The notes under the pieces: model-generated
The model's database searches: none
What the model was told of the DNA's origin: nothing
Seen by the model: the letters and a program-made list of their open reading frames with translations, nothing else
Program-made: the position numbers and the translations under genes
Assembly (NCBI GenBank): GCA_938010435.1
Contig: CALLUS010000010.1
Coordinates: 1 to 32,527 of the forward strand
DNA length: 32,527 nt
Reading direction: 5' to 3'
Origin: an uncultured Rhizobiaceae group bacterium
GTDB taxonomy: Bacteria > Pseudomonadota > Alphaproteobacteria > Rhizobiales > Rhizobiaceae
Part shown: positions 25,508 to 32,527 of the stretch, in pieces
How the letters are laid out: every line of letters starts with the position of its first letter
Numbering within the stretch: position 1 is the stretch's first letter

Positions 25508-26574
25508 ACGAGGTCCATGGAGTAGCTTCTAAAACATCCAGAACTTGGATGATCAAAGGCTTGCTTCTGTCTCTCTGCGTCGGGATATTCAGTGGATTGG
25601 TGGGAGAGATATATGCTGCAATATTTTACCCCAGCGAAAGTGCTCAAAACTATCAAGGCTTCAGAACCGGCGCTTCTATTGGATTGATCTCGACCCTGAT
25701 CGAGTATTTCTACATCAGAAACGTTCGCCAAAGCTGGATCAGGCGTGTTGCATTTTTGCCCGGTCTTCTGGTGCGAATTTTGGTGCTCACGTTGATTGTA
25801 CGCATTTGTTTGGTGGGAAATGATTTGCTGACGCAGTATGTCCGTGGTTTGCCATTGGTTGTGGAAGAACCTTTCAACGAACAGGTGCGAGATACGTTGT
25901 TCAGCATGGCGTTGGTGATTGTATTCGTTATCTTGTCTCAGTTGTCGTCCATTATAGGTTTTAAACGGTTCGTGAACTTGGTGGTCGGTCGTTACTACCG
26001 GCCCGTCGATGAAGAACGCATATTTTTGTTTGTCGACCTCGTGGGATCGTCCCAATTGGCGCGCAAACTCGGTAATGTCCGGTTCCATGAATATTTGTCA
26101 GAATTTTTCTACCAAGCAGATGCAGCTATTGTTGGCACTGGCGGCGAGGTGGTTTCCTACGTGGGCGACGCTGTAATCGTTACGTGGCCTTTGGGCAAGG
26201 ACAAACGAAAGAATGCACGTTGCTTGCAAGCGCTGAAAATATTGGACGGGCGAATGAAAATGAGCGCGAGCCATTTTGAAGAAGAATATGGAGTTAAACC
26301 TGAATATCGTGCCTCCATTCATGGTGGCCCTGTGGTTGTGGGCGAGTGTGGTGACAGCCGCAGACAAGTGACGTTTCTGGGCGATGTGGTGAATATGACA
26401 GCACGTATGGAAGGTGTGGCTAAAGAACTGGGAGTGCAAGTTTTAGCGTCCAGTGAAGTGCTGGAGCGTATAGAAGTTCCAAATGGCTTGAACATTGAAT
26501 CAATTGGCCTTGTTGAATTAAAGGGTGCTGACCGAGAATTCGTTTTGAACAAACTGGTTTTTGCGACACAGTGA
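25504..26574 (+). CDS. Membrane-anchored class III adenylate/guanylate cyclase
   Basis: The 356-residue protein has about four hydrophobic spans in residues 15-155, then a class III cyclase catalytic domain (about 170-350). Metal-binding aspartates are D178 (FVDLVGSS) and D222 (VGDAVIVTW), and the transition-state pair N297/R301 is present (LGDVVNMTARME). A Lys commonly found two residues before the Val-Gly-Asp is a Ser here (S218), so the base preference is open. It would make cAMP (or cGMP) at the inner membrane in response to a signal sensed through the membrane part. It overlaps the ATP12 stop by four bases, so the two are co-transcribed. Confidence 0.9.
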   Translation: MNEVHGVASKTSRTWMIKGLLLSLCVGIFSGLVGEIYAAIFYPSESAQNYQGFRTGASIGLISTLIEYFYIRNVRQSWIRRVAFLPGLLVRILVLTLIVRICLVGNDLLTQYVRGLPLVVEEPFNEQVRDTLFSMALVIVFVILSQLSSIIGFKRFVNLVVGRYYRPVDEERIFLFVDLVGSSQLARKLGNVRFHEYLSEFFYQADAAIVGTGGEVVSYVGDAVIVTWPLGKDKRKNARCLQALKILDGRMKMSASHFEEEYGVKPEYRASIHGGPVVVGECGDSRRQVTFLGDVVNMTARMEGVAKELGVQVLASSEVLERIEVPNGLNIESIGLVELKGADREFVLNKLVFATQ

Positions 26575-26616
26575 TTTCCAATTGCCGCATCGCGGGCAGG
26601 ACTGGAACACACCGCC

Positions 26617-27585
26617 ATGAGCGTAACAGAAACAGCCACTAATATGTCTTCTCACAACACTGTCGCTCGCGGCATGGTGTTGATGGTGATTGCGATGTTG
26701 TTGTTGCCATTGATGGACGGTTTGGCGAAAGTGCTTGCCGTAAATTACCAGGTCACTGCAGGGCAAACGACATTTGGTCGGTTTTTTGTCCAAGCCAGTT
26801 TACTGGCTCCAGTGATCATTGTGATCTATGGTCCCAAAGCTTTGGTGCCGAAACAGGTTTTCATAAACTTGCTGCGCGGCGCAATCATGAGCCTTGCTGT
26901 CATGATCTTCTTTGCAACGTTGCGCTATATGCCAATTGCTGATGCAATCGCCGTTTTTTTTATTGAGCCGTTTATCCTCACCGTGCTGTCGGTGATCATC
27001 TTGAAAGAACAAGTTGGATGGCGTCGCCGCATAGCTGTTTTATGCGGTTTTGCTGGTGCCATGTTTATCATTCAACCCAGCTATCAAGTGTTTGGAGCTG
27101 TTTCGCTGATGCCAATTGCGACTGCATTTTTGTTTGCTGTCTATCTTATTTTAACCCGTCAATTTGCGGCGGAAGACAACGCCATGAGTATGCAGTTTGT
27201 GGCAGGCATTGGTGGTGTGTTGATGTTGACCTGCGTGTTGAGCGTTGGAAATATGTTGAATTGGGAAGACTTCTCATCTCCGGACATTCCTGAGTTTGGT
27301 ATCAGATGGTTGCTCATCTTCGCCATCGGCGCACTGGCAACTGTTGGTCATCTCATGGTGGTCATGGCTTTCCGTTTGGCCAGTGCTTCCATTCTTGCAC
27401 CGTTTCAATATCTGGAAATCGTGACCGCCACATCCTTGGGGTATTGGTTATTTGGTGACTTTCCAGACGCCCTGAAATGGTTCGGCATTGCCATCATCGT
27501 ATCGTCAGGAATCTATCTCTTTCTGCGCGAAAAAGCAGTTTCAGAACAGGACGCAGTTCCTCAATCACCTGAAACATTCAACTAA
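26617..27585 (+). CDS. DMT-superfamily transporter (EamA-type)
   Basis: The 322-residue protein has about ten hydrophobic spans arranged as two EamA repeats. The first half has LMDGLAKVLAVNYQVTAGQTTFGRFF and FFATLRYMPIADAIAVFFIEPFILTVLS, and the second half ends ASILAPFQYLEIVTATSLGYWLFGDFPDALKWFGIAIIV. These are typical of drug/metabolite exporters; the substrate is not predictable. The start is 42 bases after the cyclase stop and lacks a good ribosome binding site. It is convergent with the formaldehyde operon, ending five bases from the fghA stop. Confidence 0.88.
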   Translation: MSVTETATNMSSHNTVARGMVLMVIAMLLLPLMDGLAKVLAVNYQVTAGQTTFGRFFVQASLLAPVIIVIYGPKALVPKQVFINLLRGAIMSLAVMIFFATLRYMPIADAIAVFFIEPFILTVLSVIILKEQVGWRRRIAVLCGFAGAMFIIQPSYQVFGAVSLMPIATAFLFAVYLILTRQFAAEDNAMSMQFVAGIGGVLMLTCVLSVGNMLNWEDFSSPDIPEFGIRWLLIFAIGALATVGHLMVVMAFRLASASILAPFQYLEIVTATSLGYWLFGDFPDALKWFGIAIIVSSGIYLFLREKAVSEQDAVPQSPETFN

Positions 27586-27590
27586 GCATT

Positions 27591-28421
27591 TTACAATCGC
27601 TCTGCATGCCATTTGATATGGTCTTCCATAAATGTCGAGACGAAGAAATAAGAATGATCGTAACCGGGCTGCATACGCAGTGTGAGCGGTATGTCTGCTT
27701 TCTCACAAGCATCCTTCAACAACCATGGCCGTAATCCATCGTCCAAGAAACTGTCTGCGTCCCCTTGATCAACGAGAAACTCGGAAAACCGGCGGCCATT
27801 CTCAATCAACAATGTCGCGTCATATTCAGCCCACAATTCCGGATTGTCACCGAGATATTTTGCAAATGCGCCTGCTGACCAATCTGCCGTTGTGGGCTGG
27901 GCGATAGGGGCAAAGGCTGAACAGGATTTGAACGTGTCAGGGTTTTTCAATGCGATGGTCAAAGCCCCATGACCGCCCATGGAATGACCGAAAACACCTT
28001 GGCGTTTCATATCAACAGTGAAATTTTTTGCGACTAATTCAGGCAGTTCTTGAGTAATGTATGAATACATATTGTAGTTTTTGCGCCAAGGTTCCGCTGT
28101 GGCATCGAGATAAAACCCAGCCCCGGAACCAAATTGCCAATTGCCATCATCGTCCGGCACGTTGTCGCCACGAGGGCTGGTGTCAGGGCAAATAATGGCC
28201 ACGCCATATTTTGCCGCGTGGGCACGATATTCCCCTTTGTCCATCACATTGGTGTGGTTACAGGTCAGCCCTGAAAGATACCAGAGTACAGGAACAGGAC
28301 CGGCTTTTGCTTGGGGCGGCATGTAAACGGCAAAGGTCATGTCGCATCCACAAACTTTGGAAGCGTGGGTGTGTACGGTTTGAGTGCCTCCAAAGGCAAC
28401 GGCAGTTGAGTGAGTTTCCAT
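27591..28421 (-). CDS. fghA: S-formylglutathione hydrolase
   Basis: The 276-residue enzyme is of the esterase D family. It hydrolyses S-formylglutathione to formate and glutathione. The nucleophile Ser147 lies in GHSMGGHGA, the Asp is in the DQGDADSFL motif near residue 223, and the His is H256 in GYDHSYFF. Other family segments are WYLSGLTCNHTN near 50 and PDTSPRGDNVPDD near 80. AGGA precedes the ATG. It is the last gene of the minus-strand operon that begins with the class III alcohol dehydrogenase. Confidence 0.96.
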   Translation of the reverse strand: METHSTAVAFGGTQTVHTHASKVCGCDMTFAVYMPPQAKAGPVPVLWYLSGLTCNHTNVMDKGEYRAHAAKYGVAIICPDTSPRGDNVPDDDGNWQFGSGAGFYLDATAEPWRKNYNMYSYITQELPELVAKNFTVDMKRQGVFGHSMGGHGALTIALKNPDTFKSCSAFAPIAQPTTADWSAGAFAKYLGDNPELWAEYDATLLIENGRRFSEFLVDQGDADSFLDDGLRPWLLKDACEKADIPLTLRMQPGYDHSYFFVSTFMEDHIKWHAERL

Positions 28422-28432
28422 AGTCGGTCCTG

Positions 28433-28888
28433 TTAGTTTGCTTTCAAACCTTGTGACACCATCCGGTCCAAGACTTGCAAAAAGTTGGACCGGTCTTTCG
28501 CCTCAAAGCTTCGGTTGTATGTTTGGTTTTGGTTTGTTTCTCGTAAATGTTGCTTCAATTCTCGCATAGCGAGCGCCATGCCGATAGTTTCATGGGTAAA
28601 TGGTTTGCCTGTGGGGCCAAGCGGGTGGGCCTCTTTCTCCAAGATGCGTGCGGCCAGTGGAATATCCGAAGTGATGACAATATCACCGGTTCTTGCCTCG
28701 TCAGCAATCCAGTCGTCAGCTACATCGGCACCCGCGCTGACGATAATATTGTGTATGCGCGGATCGCGGGAAGGGCGCATCCCCCCGTTGGATACAACAT
28801 AAACTTCCACACCATAGCGCTCGGCCACCTTATGGACTTCATCCTTTACGGGGCAGGCATCAGCATCGATGAAAATTCGAAGGCTCAC
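28433..28888 (-). CDS. YaiI/YqxD (DUF188) family protein
   Basis: With a GTG start at 28888 the protein has 151 residues and begins MSLRIFIDADACPVKDEVHKVAERY, matching the DUF188 N-terminus. It continues with SNGGMRPSRDPRIHNIIVSAGADVADDWIA, DIVITSDIPLAARILEKEAHPLGPTG and FTHETIGMALAMREL, all conserved family segments that resemble a PIN-like nuclease fold. The function is unknown. A TTG at 28903 is an alternative start without a ribosome binding site. It sits between the exported unknown protein and fghA, 11 bases upstream of the latter. Confidence 0.9.
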   Translation of the reverse strand: MSLRIFIDADACPVKDEVHKVAERYGVEVYVVSNGGMRPSRDPRIHNIIVSAGADVADDWIADEARTGDIVITSDIPLAARILEKEAHPLGPTGKPFTHETIGMALAMRELKQHLRETNQNQTYNRSFEAKDRSNFLQVLDRMVSQGLKAN

Positions 28889-28906
28889 TGAATTGGATTC
28901 CAACGA

Positions 28907-29587
28907 TTATTGTGATTCTGAAACTTCCGGCCGTTTGATGCAACGTAAGTATATTCCATCATTGCTGGCCATGAATTCACCATTTCCGCCACGTTGGCTG
29001 GTGTCTGTGAAGCGCAACAGCACTCTATATCCGTTGTTAGAGAGTCGCCACACCACATCGCCATTTTGCTTGGTTGCTCTTTCGATCTTCGGCAAAAGCA
29101 ACATTGTGTCTGTTCTGTTGTCGAGACTTTGAATGCCTTTTGAAGTGCGAAAATAGACAATGTCGCCAACCAGTTCTTTCCTGTTTTCGGGGAAAATGCG
29201 TTCCACGTCGCGGCTGAATTTAAGACGGCTCAATTGCATGGCTGTCCGACATTTTTGCACGGCGTTGTTTGCAACAATGTCTGTTATGGGTTCAGTGGGT
29301 GAGTTAGTGAGTTTTGACCAAGGCCCGAGAAGGAACGGGTCCAACTCTTTTTCTTCTGCGGATAGTTCTACCTCAGGGGTAGCATTAGGGTCGGGTGTCG
29401 TTGTCGGAGTTTCAGCGGGTTTTTGCACCAATGCCGGTTCTTGCGTGGACGATTGTGTGGAGTCCTGAGTAGTGGATTGCGCAAATGTAGGGGCGATTGC
29501 AACAGATAAGCAAAGACCCGATGCAACGATCACTGCGTTACAACCTTTATGAAAAAGAGACAGCAACTCAAATAGCCTAGAATTCAA
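28907..29587 (-). CDS. Exported protein of unknown function with a Thr/Gln-rich linker
   Basis: The 226-residue frame has a signal-peptide-like N-terminus (NAVIVASGLCLSVAIAPTFA, residues 17-36), a low-complexity Thr/Ser/Gln/Pro linker (about 37-80) and a C-terminal region (about 81-226) with two cysteines (C113, C216) that could form a disulphide in the periplasm. I do not recognise the family. The start is uncertain: TTG 29587 overlaps the adh stop by 11 bases, and TTG 29566 would also keep the signal peptide. It lies in the middle of the formaldehyde operon, which suggests co-transcription but not a shared function. Confidence 0.75.
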   Translation of the reverse strand: MNSRLFELLSLFHKGCNAVIVASGLCLSVAIAPTFAQSTTQDSTQSSTQEPALVQKPAETPTTTPDPNATPEVELSAEEKELDPFLLGPWSKLTNSPTEPITDIVANNAVQKCRTAMQLSRLKFSRDVERIFPENRKELVGDIVYFRTSKGIQSLDNRTDTMLLLPKIERATKQNGDVVWRLSNNGYRVLLRFTDTSQRGGNGEFMASNDGIYLRCIKRPEVSESQ

Positions 29588-30689
29588 CCACTGCGCGAAT
29601 GGATTTTCCTTCGTGCATCAGGTCAAACCCTTTGTTGATATCTTTTAGCGGAAGGGTGTGGGTGATCATCGGATCGATTTGAATTTTTCCATCCATATAC
29701 CAATCCACAATTTTTGGCACGTCGGTGCGACCACGCGCACCGCCAAATGCACTGCCACGCCATGAACGGCCAGTGACGAGTTGGAAGGGGCGTGTGGAAA
29801 TCTCTTCTCCAGCACCTGCCACGCCGATGATGATGCTTTCACCCCAGCCTTTGTGCGCGCATTCCAGCGCCACACGCATAACATTGGTGTTGCCTATACA
29901 TTCGAAGGAATAATCCGCCCCGCCGCCAGTCATTTCCACCAGCGCATCAACCTGCTCTTGGTGGTTCATGCCAGTCGGGTTCAGAAAGTGGGTCATGCCG
30001 AATTTCTCGCCCCATTCCTTCTTGTCGTCGTTCAGATCAACACCAACAATTTTATTGGCACCGATCAAACGCAGGCCCTGAATAACGTTGAGGCCAATGC
30101 CCCCAAGACCAAAGACAACCGCGTTGCAGCCAGCTTCTGCTTTCGCAGTGTTAATCACAGCGCCAATGCCCGTGGTGACGCCACAACCAATGTAGCAAAT
30201 CTTGTCGAACGGTGCATCTTCACGCACTTTCGCCAGAGCAATTTCCGGCACAACTGTGAAATTGGCAAATGTAGACGTGCCCATATAGTGCATGATCGGT
30301 GTACCATCTAAGCTAAAACGGCTCGTCCCGTCAGGCATCACACCAGCACCCTGTGTGGTTCTTATTTGCTGGCAAAGGTTTGTTTTGGGGTTGAGGCAAT
30401 ATTCGCACACGCGGCATTCCGGCGTGTAAAGCGGAATAACGTGGTCGCCTTTCTTCAAAGATGTGACGCCCGGTCCCACATCAACCACAATGCCTGCACC
30501 CTCATGGCCGAGAATTGCGGGAAAAATGCCTTCGGGATCAGCGCCCGAACGGGTGAATTCATCGGTGTGGCAAATGCCTGTGGCTTTGATCTCAACCAGA
30601 ACTTCGCCCGCCTTTGGGCCTTCCAGTTGCACTGTTGCGATTTCAAGCGGTTTGCCAGCCTGAAAGGCCACTGCTGCTTTGACGTCCAT
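29577..30689 (-). CDS. frmA: S-(hydroxymethyl)glutathione dehydrogenase / class III alcohol dehydrogenase
   Basis: The 370-residue enzyme oxidises S-hydroxymethylglutathione (formaldehyde plus glutathione) to S-formylglutathione with NAD. Catalytic zinc ligands are C40 (GICHTDE), H62 (GHEGAG) and C169 (IGCGVTTG); structural zinc ligands are C92, C95, C98 and C106. The NAD site GLGGIG is at 194-199. The ATG at 30689 is chosen because GGGAGA lies eight bases upstream; a further upstream GTG would include that site in the gene. It heads an operon with an exported protein, a DUF188 protein and fghA. A perfect palindrome lies 28-44 bases upstream. Confidence 0.96.
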   Translation of the reverse strand: MDVKAAVAFQAGKPLEIATVQLEGPKAGEVLVEIKATGICHTDEFTRSGADPEGIFPAILGHEGAGIVVDVGPGVTSLKKGDHVIPLYTPECRVCEYCLNPKTNLCQQIRTTQGAGVMPDGTSRFSLDGTPIMHYMGTSTFANFTVVPEIALAKVREDAPFDKICYIGCGVTTGIGAVINTAKAEAGCNAVVFGLGGIGLNVIQGLRLIGANKIVGVDLNDDKKEWGEKFGMTHFLNPTGMNHQEQVDALVEMTGGGADYSFECIGNTNVMRVALECAHKGWGESIIIGVAGAGEEISTRPFQLVTGRSWRGSAFGGARGRTDVPKIVDWYMDGKIQIDPMITHTLPLKDINKGFDLMHEGKSIRAVVEF

Positions 30690-30716
30690 GATCAATTCTC
30701 CCACACGGATTCTCTA

Positions 30717-30733
30717 TTGCAAGAGTCTTGCAA
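30717..30733 (-). promoter_or_regulatory. Perfect 17-bp palindrome upstream of the formaldehyde operon
   Basis: TTGCAAGA, one central base and TCTTGCAA form a perfect eight-pair dyad 28-44 bases before the frmA start. Size and position fit a dimeric repressor or activator site. No regulator gene is adjacent and no well-placed -35/-10 pair was identified around it, so the operator role is inference. Confidence 0.5.
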
Positions 30734-30832
30734 GCAGGAGGGCAGGAAGGCAAGGGCGAAGTTACCGGGAGGTGGGGAATGGCTGCTCCGAGCCCTCTTT
30801 GAACAAATTAGATCTGTCGCAATTTGGTCAAT

Positions 30833-31015
30833 TTATGATGACTTTTGCTGTTCCCGTTTAGCCTCAGCCACGGCATGTTCCAGCGAAGTGTACCGATAGT
30901 TTCCAAACTGGTATTGGTCGTCCATCGGAACGCGGGATATGCCATATTTGGACATTTCCCTATCTGTTGAGATCTGTTTAGTTTCGGTCTTTTTCTTGCT
31001 GGTTGGTTTTTTCAT
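30833..31015 (-). CDS. Small conserved-looking hypothetical protein (60 residues)
   Basis: From ATG 31015 the product starts MKKPTSKKKTETKQIST and ends with an apparently folded part, SKYGISRVPMDDQYQFGNYRYTSLEHAVAEAKREQQ. The frame is open further upstream but those codons overlap the neighbouring small ORF. An inner ATG (MSKYG) would give a 40-residue form. No family is recognised. It lies seven bases after the 50-residue ORF and may be the last gene of the racemase operon. Confidence 0.55.
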   Translation of the reverse strand: MKKPTSKKKTETKQISTDREMSKYGISRVPMDDQYQFGNYRYTSLEHAVAEAKREQQKSS

Positions 31016-31022
31016 TTGATCA

Positions 31023-31175
31023 TCAGTCTTTTCTTTTTTGAGCGAGCTTGCTGGTGGTTGGAGACATAATCTCCTTCTTGTTTCGTTTCTCACCGGCGCT
31101 CTCATTGGAATTGGAAAGCCGATCTCCAGCTTTGTTTTGCTTGGGTGGTTCCACCTTTTTCTTAAACTTGATCAT
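31023..31175 (-). CDS. Possible lysine-rich 50-residue ORF
   Basis: An open frame from ATG 31175 to TGA 31023-31025 encodes a very basic, probably disordered peptide beginning MIKFKKKVEPPKQNKAGDRLS and ending KLAQKRKD. Its stop lies seven bases before the next small gene on the same strand. The ribosome binding site is weak (AAAGCAAG). The composition resembles small basic proteins of rhizobia, but no family is recognised and it could be chance. Confidence 0.35.
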   Translation of the reverse strand: MIKFKKKVEPPKQNKAGDRLSNSNESAGEKRNKKEIMSPTTSKLAQKRKD

Positions 31176-31244
31176 GAACTTGCTTTCATTAAGTTGAGTT
31201 TAGAAGTTTAGATTGGAGGCGTTGAAAATCCTCTCAGAACGGCC

Positions 31245-32360
31245 TCACGCGGCATTTGGCAAAATCTCTAATTCTTCACGAGCCAAGGGAGTCACACCAC
31301 GCTTGGCGAAGGACTTGGTGATGTGCGGAGATGTCATCGCTCGGAGCAACGCGCTGTAGTTTGGTTGAAAGGAAACATTTGACCCTATGGCAAGTTTTTT
31401 GACGCCGGTATTCAACACAAGATGATCGCTACTTGCACCAAGAAGTTGAATCTCTGCGGTTGGTTGTAAGCCCTCCGTATCTGTATCTTGTCTTCCCATC
31501 GCAACGATTGCTTGGTTGATGTTCCCTAGGTCTTTTGATGTTGGGTGATTTGAAAATGCAGACTGTGCGATTTCACCCCAAGGTTTCGAGGGCTTGATCT
31601 TGCTTTCAATAACCTCGGCAGTCAGGCTGATTGCGTCAGTGAAAAGCCCTTCAATTGGCTCGCGGTTCAAGGCTTCTCGCCCCAGCAGTATCGCCTCACC
31701 AATGCGTAAGTTGTTAATGTGGCCAACTTCGCCACCAGCAAAAAGCCATGCCAGATTACTGGAATTTCCGCCGGAAACAGTGATTGGGGGCGCGTTGTCG
31801 GATGGCGTAATGCGTGATGCCAGAGCAGACAGTTCCGCCATGTTGCGATCGTCCGGTGACACACCGTTGCGACAAGCTAGGTTCGTTCCCAAGCCCATAA
31901 ACTTAATGTTGGGCAAGCTGCGCACAATACGCACTGCCGATTCAACATCCTCCGGCATAATCCCTTCTCGAAGGTCACCTGATTCGACCATGAGTAAAAC
32001 ACCATGAGTTTTTCTTGTGGTCTGCGCTGCAACAGAAAGGGCGGCCACGATATCAAGTTCTGTATTCAAACTTATGTCAGCTGAGACCACCACACGATCA
32101 ACTTGGCTGAGCATTGGTGACCGAATGAGCACCATCTGTGCGTCAATACCTGACCGGCGCATGAGTTCGATGTTCTCAATACGGGAGTCTCCAAGCGATG
32201 TGACGCCCGCACGCAATAATGTTTGGGCAATTTTTGGTGCACCTAAAAATGCTTTGGTCACTCCAGTGATGGAAATGCCATTGATCTTTAAGCGAGCAAC
32301 CAATGTCGATGCATTGTGAAAAATCTTATCGAGGTCAATGTGCAGTCGAGGTGTGCTCAT
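31245..32360 (-). CDS. PLP-dependent amino acid racemase (alanine/ornithine racemase family)
   Basis: The 371-residue protein has the fold type III barrel of alanine-racemase-like enzymes: PRLHIDLDKIFHNASTL at the N-terminus, K36 in GVTKAFLG as the PLP-binding lysine, LGDSRIENIELMRRSG near 57-72, then SGGNSSNLAWLF and INNLRIGEAILLGRE in the middle. It matches the family annotated as alanine/ornithine racemase rather than classical Alr. It interconverts L- and D-forms of an amino acid; the substrate is not certain. Its ATG overlaps the upstream gene's stop (ATGA), so the two are coupled. Confidence 0.85.
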   Translation of the reverse strand: MSTPRLHIDLDKIFHNASTLVARLKINGISITGVTKAFLGAPKIAQTLLRAGVTSLGDSRIENIELMRRSGIDAQMVLIRSPMLSQVDRVVVSADISLNTELDIVAALSVAAQTTRKTHGVLLMVESGDLREGIMPEDVESAVRIVRSLPNIKFMGLGTNLACRNGVSPDDRNMAELSALASRITPSDNAPPITVSGGNSSNLAWLFAGGEVGHINNLRIGEAILLGREALNREPIEGLFTDAISLTAEVIESKIKPSKPWGEIAQSAFSNHPTSKDLGNINQAIVAMGRQDTDTEGLQPTAEIQLLGASSDHLVLNTGVKKLAIGSNVSFQPNYSALLRAMTSPHITKSFAKRGVTPLAREELEILPNAA

Positions 32361-32527
32361 TGAGTGCTGTCAGACAGCTTCTCGTCAAGCTCTGGAAATG
32401 ATGACAGCACCATTTCCACCAGCAACTCGACCGGTCGCGCCAAAGCATCCGTGACCGGAATACCAAGGGTATTTCCATATTCAGAAATGGCGGTATCAAT
32501 CTCATCTTCCGACATATTCTCATGATT
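32357..32527 (-). CDS. C-terminal end of a probable DUF1611/DgcN-like protein (partial)
   Basis: Only 56 residues are visible, in the frame ending at TGA 32357-32359. They read NMSEDEIDTAISEYGN, then LGIPVTDALARPVELLVEMVLSS and an acidic tail. The pattern of an acidic helix followed by G-(I/L)-P-V-T-D and a hydrophobic helix is like the C-terminus of DUF1611 proteins, which act in D-glutamate metabolism and sit next to racemases. The fragment is short, so the family call is tentative. It continues beyond the window. Confidence 0.5.
   Translation of the reverse strand, partial: NHENMSEDEIDTAISEYGNTLGIPVTDALARPVELLVEMVLSSFPELDEKLSDSTQ

Noticed and set aside
31016-31105. N-terminal extension of the 60-residue small protein
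   Set aside because: It would overlap the neighbouring small ORF, and its Arg-rich composition is unlike the rest; ATG 31015 was preferred.
32335-32523. A 62-codon minus-strand frame at the window end
   Set aside because: It is out of frame with the DUF1611-like reading, rich in Cys and Trp and continues past the true stop into the racemase; judged a shadow.
1-32527. tRNA genes, CRISPR arrays, complete insertion sequences or phage genes
   Set aside because: None was seen on reading both strands; the only repeats found are those listed.

Overview
The window reads as a chromosomal segment of an alphaproteobacterium, most likely of the order Hyphomicrobiales (Rhizobiales). The evidence is the order of the ribosomal superoperon (tuf, then the S10, spc and alpha clusters, with rpsD and rpmJ absent), a zinc-lid adenylate kinase directly after secY, and the block degP-like protease, rarA, crcB, rluC, ATP12 downstream. 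By eye, base composition is moderate for the group. This placement comes from gene content and protein style, not from a database search.

Layout. 1-140: 3' end of tuf, closed by a hairpin terminator. 238-15169: rpsJ, rplC-D-W-B, rpsS, rplV, rpsC, rplP, rpmC, rpsQ, rplN-X-E, rpsN-H, rplF-R, rpsE, rpmD, rplO, (terminator), secY, adk, rpsM, rpsK, rpoA, (hairpin), rplQ, and a strong terminator at 15214-15252. Several spacers in this block hold strong hairpins. 15279-20057 is an accessory-looking stretch: an SDR reductase, a VOC protein, an ArsR-SRPBCC pair with a two-site operator, a Nudix hydrolase and a PiT phosphate permease. 20298-26574 is housekeeping again: periplasmic protease, RarA, fluoride channel, RluC-type pseudouridine synthase, ATP12 and a membrane-anchored class III nucleotide cyclase. 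26617-27585 is a DMT exporter. The minus strand from 30689 to 27591 is a glutathione-dependent formaldehyde detoxification operon, class III alcohol dehydrogenase to S-formylglutathione hydrolase, with an unknown exported protein and a YaiI/DUF188 protein between them. The minus strand from 32527 to about 30833 holds the 3' end of a probable DUF1611/DgcN-like gene, an alanine/ornithine-racemase-family enzyme and two tiny lysine-rich ORFs.

How the genes work together. The first half builds the ribosome, RNA polymerase alpha and the Sec translocon, with adenylate kinase alongside. The formaldehyde operon turns S-hydroxymethylglutathione into S-formylglutathione and then formate plus glutathione. 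The racemase and its DUF1611-like neighbour overlap by 4 bases and probably act in D-amino acid metabolism. No tRNA, rRNA, CRISPR array, complete insertion sequence or prophage was seen.

The most unusual material is non-coding or at gene edges. A diverged duplicate of the Nudix gene's promoter and first codons lies on the far side of the ArsR-SRPBCC cassette. A VOC-like reading-frame remnant lies after the SRPBCC gene. A spacer between rplR and rpsE carries a repeated 7-mer that could pair in alternative ways. A perfect 17-bp palindrome precedes the formaldehyde operon. No clearly new multi-gene system is evident.
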